Source: CBCXVS01 sp965178525
Lineage (GTDB): Bacteria; Tectomicrobia; Entotheonellia; Entotheonellales; Entotheonellaceae
Length of the DNA: 13,246 nt
NCBI GenBank assembly: GCA_965178525.1
Contig: CBCXVS010000218.1
Location: 1 to 13,246 of the forward strand
Direction of reading: 5' to 3'
The notes beneath the pieces are model-generated. The model was not told the origin of the DNA, did not search any database, and saw only the letters and a program-made list of their open reading frames with translations. Shown here piece after piece: positions 6,359 to 12,473 of this stretch. A program made the translations under genes and the position numbers. Within the stretch, counting starts at the first letter, position 1. Every line of letters begins with the position of its first letter.

Positions 6359-7588
6359 ATGATGGCGCCATCCGTCGGACACTGGAGTGTCTTCAAACAG
6401 ATCTGTGCCGATCACTGGGATGAGTTTAAATACGCCAATCCCCGCTACCCAACATCCTACTATGACAGCCTCGTGGCCAAGATGCTCGTCTGTGGTAACC
6501 CCGAAAAGATCGGCTATATGGAATACCGCTGCCTCCAATGTGGTCAAGGTAAGCCTTTGGTCTCCATGAGTTGTAAATCGTCTCTGTGCTTGCGATGCGC
6601 CAAAGTCTACGTCGACAACTGGGTCAGCCAGGTGAGCCAGGTTCTCCACGAGGGGGTAATCTATCGACATATCATCCTGACCGTCCCGGCCATGTTCCGT
6701 ACGCCTTTCTACCAAAACGCTGAGGTCTTGTTGAGTGAGTTGATGCGGTGCGGGGCGCAGTGCCTGGATGATTTCTATAGCGAGGTCAGGGGGAAGACGC
6801 TCAGAGGTGGCTATATTGAGGTGATCTACACGCATGGGCGCAATGGTCAATATCATCCCCATCTGCCTGTGATCGCCACGAGTGGGGGCTACGATGATCA
6901 GGCCGGGAGCTGGGAACATCTGAATTTTTTGCCTTACGATCTGCTGCGTCACAAATGGCAGTAGCATCTGATGAACATGTTGAGACGTACCTTGGCAAAC
7001 GATGCGATCAAGGACCTGGTGGATTGGTGTTTCAAGAAGTATCCCGACGGCTTGGTGAGCCGCGTGCAGAAGGGAGAAGTGCCGTCTCAGTATCAGAGTT
7101 TGGCGAGCTATGTGGCCAAGTATGTGGTGAGTCCGCCGATCTCGGTAAGACGGATTGACCGCTATGATGGTGAGCGGGTGACGTACCACTACCGGTCTCA
7201 CAGACCGGACCGGACCGAACATGAAACCATTGATGTCATGACGTTTATTGGCCGGATGATCCCGCACACGATGCCCAAAGGGTTCAAGCGCATTCGGTAT
7301 TACGGGGTGCAGGCCACCAAGACGTTTGCCAAGGTGAAGGAGGTGATTCAAGCGGCCCTGAGCAAGGTGAAGGAGGTGCTCAGGGGTGCGGTGAAGATCA
7401 TCCCTCGGATGACTTACAAGCAACGTTATGAGAAGAGTACGGGTCGCAACCCCTTGATCTGTGAGCATTGTCGGAGTGAGATGGGGCTGTGGCGCATCTG
7501 GAATCCGACCTACGGGGTAATCTATGACGAGGGCGAGGAAATCAAACGAGGCAGATATGAGTCAACCGCACAACGAGCCGGACCTTGA
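6359..7588 (+). pseudogene. IS91-family transposase with in-frame amber codon
   Basis: Transposase of the rolling-circle IS91 type, 409 positions from ATG 6359 (an upstream in-frame ATG at 6278 is possible). The N-terminal zinc-binding region has Cys in MLVCGN, YRCLQCGQG and SCKSSLCLRCAKVYVDNW. The HUH region reads YHPHLPVIATSGG (H166, H168). In relatives the motif is HLH, so the second catalytic His is Pro170 here, one base away from His (CCT versus CAT). At codon 202 (6962-6964) a TAG interrupts the frame after LLRHKWQ, and the same frame resumes directly with HLMNMLRRTL. The Y2 motif YVAKYVVSPPIS (Y251, Y255) and a C-terminal CEHC pair lie after the stop. Both lesions predict an inactive protein. 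The rest is so well preserved that decay is recent, or the stop is a sequence error. Confidence 0.87.
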
Positions 7589-7609
7589 TAACGGGCCTGG
7601 TATTGAAAA

Positions 7610-7624
7610 GCCCACCCGAAGGGC
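7610..7624. other. Subterminal hairpin at right end of the IS91-like element
   Basis: GCCC (7610-7613) and GGGC (7621-7624) enclose a 7-base loop, about 8 bases before the inferred right boundary. Small subterminal hairpins at one end are typical of IS91/ISCR/Helitron rolling-circle elements. The stem is short, so chance is possible. Confidence 0.4.
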
Positions 7625-7632
7625 GCTATGTC

Positions 7633-8053
7633 CAACTCGTCGGGCTATGGGCTTATCGCGATTACTATCCGGCACAATTGTCTGGCGGCATGGCCCAGCG
7701 CGCCGCGCTCGGCCCGGGCGTTTGCCGTGGAGCCGGACATTCTCCTCATGGACGAGCCGTTTAGCGCCCTGGATGAATTAACGGCGCGGAAGATGCGCCG
7801 AGAGCTTCTCAATATCTGGAACCGGTTCCGTAAAACCGTGGTATTTGTCACGCATAATGCCTACGAAGCCGTGTATGTCGCCGACCGCATCTTCCTCATG
7901 ACGCAGAGCCCGGGCTCGATCTATGATGAGGTCACCATTCCTCTGCCAAGGCCGCGCCGCTACAGCGACCCGCAAGTCTTCCAGCTACACGCCAGCATCG
8001 TGAACGACTTTCTGTTGCAGAATGAAGAGGAGGACGTGAGCGAACTCTTGTGA
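7633..8053 (+). pseudogene. ABC transporter ATPase, 3' fragment with a +1 frameshift
   Basis: The C-terminal part of the interrupted ATPase. In the first frame it reads QLVGLWAYRDYYPAQLSGGM and AQRAAL, so the ABC signature LSGGM is present. At 7711-7712 one extra G (CTCGGCC for expected CTCGCC) shifts the frame. Reading resumes with ARAFAVEPDILLMDEPFSAL (Walker B and D-loop) and TVVFVTHNAYEAVYVADRIF (H-loop His), then runs to TGA at 8051-8053. With the element removed and the extra G ignored the protein would be 263 residues, normal for this family. No start codon with a ribosome site would give a useful product from this fragment. The frameshift is a second lesion, independent of the insertion, and points either to decay after inactivation or to a consensus error. 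Confidence 0.85.
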
Positions 8054-8081
8054 ATGCGGAATGCGGAATGCGGCGTGCGGA
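8054..8081 (+). repeat. Four tandem heptamers (ATGCGGA type) after the ATPase remnant
   Basis: Units ATGCGGA, ATGCGGA, ATGCGGC, GTGCGGA start on the base after the TGA stop. They belong to the same family as the arms of the inverted repeat at 4905-4980 but lack a complementary arm here. An A-rich stretch follows, up to the start of the next gene. Confidence 0.88.
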
Positions 8082-8112
8082 ATGAAAAATAAAAGAAGGA
8101 AAGTAAAAAAAG

Positions 8113-9096
8113 ATGAAGAGAACAGGGTGCGTACTGGCGGTGGTTTGCAGTCTGCTCCTCATGTCGAGCGCTGGCGCGTTCGGCGCGGGCAAAAATCATG
8201 TGTATGTGTCTAATGAAAAGGACAATACCATCAGTGTACTCGATGTGAAGACGGACGAAGTGATTGCGACGATTATAGCTGGGGAGCGGCCGCGAGATCT
8301 GAAGCTGAGCGTGGATAAGCGCTATCTCTACGTGGCGCTGGGTGAAGAGAACCGCCTGGGCGTGATCGATACGGCGACGCTCAAAGTGGTGGGCTCTCTA
8401 CCGTCGGGGGATGATCCGGAGATGTTTATCGTGCATCCGAATGGCAAGCACATCTACATCTCCAATGAGGACGACAACCTGGCGTCGGTCATTGACGTCG
8501 AGAAGAAAAAAATTATCAAAGAGATTCCGGTTGGGATTGAGCCCGAAGGGGTTGGCGTGAGTCCGGATGGCCGCTGGGTCTGTGTGACGTCGGAATCGCA
8601 TAGTATTGTCCATATCATCGAGACGAAATCGCAGGAAGAAGTGGCGACCGTGCCGGTGGACACCCGTCCGCGTGAGTGTGTCTTCACGCAGGACCAGAAA
8701 CAACTCTGGGCGTCGTCTGAACGCGGTGCGTCGGTGTTTGTCATCGATACGAGCACGTGGAAGATTGTGCAGAAAATTACCTTCAGCATACGTGGCGTGC
8801 GCAAGGACAACTTGACCCCAAAGGAAATCGAATTGACGCGCGACGGGAAGCTGGCGTTTGTGGCGCTGGGACGGGCCAATCACGTGGCGGTGATTGATGC
8901 GCCGACTTACAAAGTGCGCGACTATTTGTTAGTCGGCGGCCGGCCCTGGGGCATGGCGTTCACCTCGGATGAACGTAAACTCTATGTGGCCAATGGCGCC
9001 AGCAACGATATTTCCATTATTGATGTCAAAAAACTCAAGGTCACCAGGTCTGTACCAATGGGTCGCTTCCCCTGGACCGTGGTGGTCAATGACTGA
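8113..9096 (+). CDS. Exported YVTN beta-propeller protein, PQQ-catabolism associated (TIGR03866-like)
   Basis: A 327-residue protein with a signal peptide (residues 1 to about 25, core LAVVCSLLLMSSAG), so periplasmic. The mature part is a seven-bladed propeller of about 42-residue repeats. Blades show YVSNEKDNTISVLDVKTDE, YVALGEENRLGVIDTATLK, YISNEDDNLASVIDVEKKK, VCVTSESHSIVHIIETKSQ and YVANGASNDISIIDVKKLK, with links such as GERPRDLKLSVD and GGRPWGMAFTSDE. This pattern and the order of the next three genes (ATPase, ABC-2 permease, binding protein) match the set found beside PQQ-dependent alcohol dehydrogenases. It has been proposed to act as a periplasmic partner of that transporter, and its ligand is unknown. 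A GAAGGA box is about 12 bases upstream of the ATG, with an A-rich spacer. The gene is intact, and 30 bases separate it from the next gene. Confidence 0.9.
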   Translation: MKRTGCVLAVVCSLLLMSSAGAFGAGKNHVYVSNEKDNTISVLDVKTDEVIATIIAGERPRDLKLSVDKRYLYVALGEENRLGVIDTATLKVVGSLPSGDDPEMFIVHPNGKHIYISNEDDNLASVIDVEKKKIIKEIPVGIEPEGVGVSPDGRWVCVTSESHSIVHIIETKSQEEVATVPVDTRPRECVFTQDQKQLWASSERGASVFVIDTSTWKIVQKITFSIRGVRKDNLTPKEIELTRDGKLAFVALGRANHVAVIDAPTYKVRDYLLVGGRPWGMAFTSDERKLYVANGASNDISIIDVKKLKVTRSVPMGRFPWTVVVND

Positions 9097-9126
9097 GACA
9101 CCGCAGGGGAAGTAGGAGGGGAAGTC

Positions 9127-9871
9127 ATGACTGCTGCAGCGAACGGGAAGCGCATGTTAGCCGTCGAGAATCTCCGCAAAAGTTACGGGCAGCGCGTTGC
9201 CCTCGACGATGTCTCCATGTCGATCGATCCCGGCGAGTTTGTGGTGCTGTTGGGACCGAATGGCGCCGGGAAAACGACGCTCTTTAATCTGACCACCACC
9301 CTGTTCAATCCGGATTCGGGGCGGATCGTGGTCAATGGCTATGACACGGCAACGCATCCCGTGGCGGCCTTAGCCGCCGTCGGCGTGGTCTTTCAACAGC
9401 CGACGCTGGATCTGGACTTAACCGTGATGCAGAATCTGAGATTCTATGCCGGTCTGCAAGGGCTCTCCAGCCGCCAGGCGCAGAGGCGCATCCAGGAGGA
9501 AACCGAACGTCTGAGCATCGCCGACCGTCTCCAGGATCACGTCCGCCAACTCAACGGCGGACACCGCCGGCGGGTCGAGCTGGTCCGCGCCCTGCTGCAT
9601 CATCCGCAATTTCTCATCCTGGATGAACCGACCGCGGGCCTCGATATCGCCTCACGGCGCCTGCTGCACGATCACGCCTTGCAGCTCTGCCGTGAAAATG
9701 GCATGACGGTGTTGTGGGGCGACCCATTTGTTGGAGGAGGTCGACGGTGTCGACCGGGTGCTGGTCTTGCACAAAGGCAGTATCGTCTGTGCCGGGGCCG
9801 CCGAGGAGATGATGGCGCAAACGGGAACGGCCGATTTGAGTGAAGCCTTTACGAAGTTGACCGCAGCCTAA
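9127..9871 (+). pseudogene. ABC ATPase of the PQQ-associated transporter (TIGR03864-like), frameshifted near the 3' end
   Basis: Cytoplasmic ATPase for the ABC-2 permease encoded next. Walker A is LLGPNGAGKTT (residues 41-51), the Q-loop VFQQPTLDLDLTV has Gln at 90, the signature is LNGGHRRRVELVRALL (from 142; Asn replaces the usual Ser), Walker B is FLILDEPTAGLD (162-173). After TVLW (residue 197) a run of four G (9716-9719) replaces the expected three. The frame as written ends at 9843 with a family-unlike tail (GDPFVGGGRRCRPG). Removing one G gives ATHLLEEVDGVDRVLVLHKG and a stop at 9869-9871: 247 residues, normal length, with the H-loop His restored. As written the protein lacks the H-loop. 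A homopolymer indel is a common sequencing error, so the gene may be intact in the organism. A strong AGGAGG site precedes the ATG. Confidence 0.85.
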
Positions 9872-9931
9872 GGATTGTGGATGGCGGATTGATGGGAGGA
9901 AGAACAGCACGACAATCGGCCTACTTTTTCC

Positions 9932-9959
9932 CCTCAGTCCTCAGTCCTCAGCACTCAGT
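9932..9959 (+). repeat. Four tandem heptamers, CCTCAGT type
   Basis: Units CCTCAGT, CCTCAGT, CCTCAGC, ACTCAGT lie 22 bases before the ATG of the ABC-2 permease. They are the reverse complement of the ACTGAGG units found just after the same gene. Apart from this the 9872-9981 gap shows only the permease ribosome site. Confidence 0.88.
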
Positions 9960-9981
9960 CCTTTATTCGGGAGGTCATGGT

Positions 9982-10785
9982 ATGAGTGGTACGCATGCGC
10001 TACGGGCGATGAAGGGTGTTTTGACGCGGGAATGGGTGCGGTTTCTGCAGCAGCGAGCCCGCCTGATTTCCGCTGTGGTGCGGCCCTTGGTGTGGTTACT
10101 GGTGTTTGCGACGGGCTTTCGCAGCCTCCTCGGCGTCTCCATCATTCCGCCCTACGAGACCTACATCCACTATCCCGTCTACATCATTCCCGGGCTCGTT
10201 GGGATCATCTTGCTCTTCAATGGCATGCAATCGTCGCTCTCGATGGTGTATGACCGCGAGATGGGCGCCATGCGGGTGTTGCTCACCGCCCCCCTGCCCC
10301 GCTGGTACTTGCTCGTTGGGAAACTGGCGGCTGGCACGGCCGTGTCGATTCTGCAGGCGTATGTTTTTCTGTTCATCTGTTATCTCTTTGGCTATGGCCT
10401 TCCGGCCCTGGGATGGCTTACCGTGCTGCCCGCGATGATCCTCGTGGGCCTGATGCTGAGCGCCTTAGGGATGTTTCTCTCCGTCCACGTCAGCCAGATG
10501 GAAAATTTCGCTGGCGTGATGAATTTTCTCATCTTCCCGATGTTTTTCATCTCCTCGGCTTTGTATCCGCTCTGGCGCGTCCTGGAAGGGAGCGAGATCG
10601 TCTATTATATCGCCCTGGGCAATCCCTTTACGCATGGGGTTGAATTGATGCGGTTCGCCATTTACGGCCAGGTGCACTGGCTCGGACTCGCGGTCGTGTG
10701 CGCCACCTTCGTCGTGTTTCTCACGCTCGCCATCCATAGGTACGATCCCCAAAAGCGCATGGCGCGCCGGGCCATCGCCGCGTAA
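9982..10785 (+). CDS. ABC-2-type permease of the PQQ-associated transporter (TIGR03861/PedC-like)
   Basis: A 267-residue integral membrane protein with hydrophobic segments at about 31-50, 66-84, 115-138, 147-168, 178-198 and 234-252. DREMGAMRVLLTAPLPRWYL (91-110) is the conserved cytoplasmic loop of ABC-2 permeases, and NPFTHGVELMRFAIYGQ (214-230) is a typical C-terminal motif. ABC-2 permeases are mostly exporters, yet this one is encoded with periplasmic proteins, as in the Ped and Lut clusters linked to lanthanide/PQQ alcohol oxidation. Transport direction is therefore open. The start at 9982 is chosen because GGAGG stands 7 bases upstream. The frame is open further up to 9877, but that part only translates spacer and heptamers. 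The gene is flanked by the same heptamer in opposite orientations. Confidence 0.9.
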   Translation: MSGTHALRAMKGVLTREWVRFLQQRARLISAVVRPLVWLLVFATGFRSLLGVSIIPPYETYIHYPVYIIPGLVGIILLFNGMQSSLSMVYDREMGAMRVLLTAPLPRWYLLVGKLAAGTAVSILQAYVFLFICYLFGYGLPALGWLTVLPAMILVGLMLSALGMFLSVHVSQMENFAGVMNFLIFPMFFISSALYPLWRVLEGSEIVYYIALGNPFTHGVELMRFAIYGQVHWLGLAVVCATFVVFLTLAIHRYDPQKRMARRAIAA

Positions 10786-10793
10786 GGACAAGG

Positions 10794-10835
10794 GATGAGG
10801 ACTGAGGACTGAGGACTGAGGACTGAGGACTGAGG
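10794..10835 (+). repeat. Tandem heptamers, ACTGAGG type
   Basis: One degenerate unit (GATGAGG) and five exact ACTGAGG units, starting 9 bases after the permease stop. The unit is the reverse complement of CCTCAGT at 9932-9959, so the permease gene is bracketed by an inverted pair more than 800 bases apart. Confidence 0.93.
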
Positions 10836-10861
10836 GCGAAAGCTTAGCAAATCTGGGAGAC

Positions 10862-12067
10862 ATGATGAAGCGTGTTGTCGTGTTGATGCTCTTTCTGCTC
10901 GCCATGCCGCTGCTGGGCATGGCGATATCGGCGGAACCGCGGAAGGTGACGGTCGGCTATCTCGGCCTCGAGGGCGGTGTCAATCTGGGCTATCTTGGGC
11001 CGGAAGGGGGGCTTGATCTGCGCCAATTCGGCCTCGCGACGGCAACCTACGCCGCCGTGGATGGGGTGCGCATGTCGGTGGCAGAAGCCAACAACCTCGG
11101 CCGGTATTTCAAGGTGTCGTTTGAGCTGATCGAGAAAGTCGCGCCTTCAGCGCCGGAGCTGCTTCGCCATATCCAAGAACTCAAGGCGCAAGCGCAGGTG
11201 CGCTTTTTCATCGTCGATGTGCCGGGTCCCGTGTTGCACGAACTCAGTCAGGCGACGCGTGAGCAGGATCTGCTTTTATTCAATGTGGCGGCGATCGATG
11301 ACCATCTGCGTCAGGAGGACTGTGCGCCACAGGTCTTCCACGTGGCGCACAGCCGCGCCATGTTGGCCGATGGATTGGCACAGTACCTGATGAAGCGGAA
11401 CTGGAAACGTTGGCTAATGGTGCGGGGTCCCAGTGACCGAGACCAGGCATTTACCAAAGCGATGGAACGATCGGCCAAGCGCTTTGGCGCGAAGATCGTG
11501 GATACGCGCGTCTGGGAAGGTGGTGCCGATGTTCGCCGCACGGCTGAGGCCGAATTTCCCCTGTTTACTGCGAAGGCCAAGTACGATGTGGTCGTGGTCG
11601 CGGATGAAGAAGCCGAGTTCGGCGAACTGTTGCCGTTTCATACCTACCACCCGCGCCCGGTGGCCGGCACACAAGGTCTGCGTCCGGCCATCTGGTTTTG
11701 GGGTTTTGCCCAATGGGGCGCCACCCAGCTCAACGGCCGTTTTATCCGCCAGACTGGCCGCAAGATGGAAAGCACCGATTGGGCCGGTTGGATGGCCATG
11801 AAGATGATCGCGGAAGCGGTTGTACGAGGCGGCTCCGACACCGTGCAGGCGGTGAAAGCGTATCTGTACAACGAAGAGACCATTTTCGATGGCTACAAAG
11901 GGCCCTCGCTCAGCATTCGGCCCTGGAACCAGCAGCTGAGACAATCGATCATGTTGACGACACCGCGGGTGCGGGTTTCCGTGTCGCCGCAGGAGGGATT
12001 CCTGCATCCGACCCATGAATTGGACACGCTCGGGTATGACAAGGCGGAAAGCCGGTGCCAATTCTAA
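10862..12067 (+). CDS. Periplasmic binding protein of the PQQ-associated ABC transporter (TIGR03863-like)
   Basis: A 401-residue exported protein of the branched-chain-amino-acid-binding (receptor) fold. The signal peptide covers residues 1-24 (core VVVLMLFLLAMPLLGMA, cleavage after ISA). Family marks are DGVRMSVAEANNLGR, FFIVDVPGPVLHELS, LLFNVAAIDDHLRQEDC, HVAHSRAMLADGLAQYLMKR, DVVVVADEEAEFGELLPFHT and the C-terminal FLHPTHELDTLGYDKAESRC, which is characteristic of the PQQ-dependent alcohol dehydrogenase-linked family. It should bind the substrate of the neighbouring ATPase and ABC-2 permease, and the ligand is not known from sequence. Oddity: residues 32-53 are an 11-residue tandem duplication at the mature N-terminus. 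Two adjacent ATGs (10862, 10865) follow GGGAG, and the second has the better spacing. It closes the transporter block and the gene is intact. Confidence 0.88.
   Translation: MMKRVVVLMLFLLAMPLLGMAISAEPRKVTVGYLGLEGGVNLGYLGPEGGLDLRQFGLATATYAAVDGVRMSVAEANNLGRYFKVSFELIEKVAPSAPELLRHIQELKAQAQVRFFIVDVPGPVLHELSQATREQDLLLFNVAAIDDHLRQEDCAPQVFHVAHSRAMLADGLAQYLMKRNWKRWLMVRGPSDRDQAFTKAMERSAKRFGAKIVDTRVWEGGADVRRTAEAEFPLFTAKAKYDVVVVADEEAEFGELLPFHTYHPRPVAGTQGLRPAIWFWGFAQWGATQLNGRFIRQTGRKMESTDWAGWMAMKMIAEAVVRGGSDTVQAVKAYLYNEETIFDGYKGPSLSIRPWNQQLRQSIMLTTPRVRVSVSPQEGFLHPTHELDTLGYDKAESRCQF
10955..11020 (+). repeat. 33-bp diverged tandem duplication in the binding-protein gene
   Basis: Bases 10955-10987 encode GYLGLEGGVNL and 10988-11020 encode GYLGPEGGLDL. 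The two 33-base units are alike but diverged, so the duplication is older than the exact one in the PIN toxin gene. It lengthens the first strand-loop region of the mature protein. Confidence 0.8.
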
Positions 12068-12081
12068 AAGGACGCCGCCGC

Positions 12082-12384
12082 ATGGGCGAAGTCAACGTGA
12101 CCGTTACCCTAACGAACCTCCTGGACGACACGTGCACGCTCACAACCGAGGCGGTGGCCGATATCGGCGCTGCCCTCTCTTCCATCCCGCGCCATGTGGC
12201 TGCCCAGCTGGGGCTGAGAACCCGTACAGGTCCTCAAGCGCGCGATGCCGATGGACGCACCGAAGCGGTTGACGTGGCTGAGGGTATTCGGTGGGACGTG
12301 CTCGGGCGCGTCACGACCGATGAGGCGCTCATTCTAGGCGATCAGATTCTCCTCGGGCAAACCGTGCTGGAAAAGACACATTAG
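12082..12384 (+). CDS. Retropepsin-like clan AA aspartic protease homologue with DIG motif
   Basis: A small protein of 100 residues, similar to bacterial retropepsin-like proteins that begin MGEVxVTVxLTN and carry a single aspartic-protease motif (they would act as dimers). Seen: MGEVNVTVTLTNLLDDTC, then EAVADIGAALSSIPRHVAAQ, where relatives have DTG(A)xxSxIP. Here D27-I28-G29 replaces the Thr with Ile, one base away (ATC versus ACC). The C-terminal part EALILGDQILLGQTVLEKT matches the usual second half. Loss of the Thr, which normally supports the catalytic Asp, may impair proteolysis. Proteins of this type often look like genomic passengers of unknown role. The start at 12082 is taken over GTG 12055 because AAAAGGA precedes it and the family begins with MGEV. 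It follows the binding-protein stop by 14 bases but is not an expected part of the transporter. Confidence 0.72.
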   Translation: MGEVNVTVTLTNLLDDTCTLTTEAVADIGAALSSIPRHVAAQLGLRTRTGPQARDADGRTEAVDVAEGIRWDVLGRVTTDEALILGDQILLGQTVLEKTH

Positions 12385-12473
12385 ATGGTTGATGGTGCGG
12401 GCAAACGATTAGTGCCTGACCCGGAGCAGCCGGAATACCCGATTTTTCGCGTCTAGCTTCATACCCGCTGATC

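Larger units (their letters stand above)
6188..7632 (+). mobile_element. IS91-family insertion element inside the ABC ATPase gene
   Basis: A transposable element of about 1.45 kb that carries one transposase gene of the zinc-binding, HUH/Y2 type and splits the ATPase gene. The boundaries are inferred from where the ATPase reading is lost and regained, with an uncertainty of a few bases. The left flank ends in CTTG (6185-6188), one of the tetranucleotides known as IS91 target context, and no target duplication is obvious, as expected for this rolling-circle family. Near the left end GGAAAGTGCATTTTCC (6197-6212) is a palindrome with one wobble. Near the right end GCCC/GGGC (7610-7624) forms the small subterminal hairpin expected of a rolling-circle terminus. 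However, the tetranucleotide expected at the 3' side of the transposase (GAAC or CAAG) reads CAAC here, so the exact right junction is open. Confidence 0.8.

Noticed and set aside
6962..6964. Pyrrolysine or programmed read-through at the transposase TAG
   Set aside because: No supporting element is visible and a second catalytic change (HPHLP) argues for plain inactivation or sequence error.
6173..7468. Long open frame of 431 codons on the minus strand
   Set aside because: It is antisense to the transposase and crosses the element boundary; its product shows no family pattern.
9715..9720. Programmed ribosomal frameshift in the ABC ATPase
   Set aside because: There is no recognisable slippery heptamer with stimulatory structure, and ABC ATPases are not known to need one; an indel in a G run is simpler.
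4905..10835. CRISPR array or direct-repeat locus
   Set aside because: Units are 7 bases long without spacers, in four separate gene gaps, and no cas genes are present.
12385..12473. Bidirectional terminator between the convergent genes
   Set aside because: Only a 4-bp CCGG pair was found, with no strong stem and no T-run on either strand.
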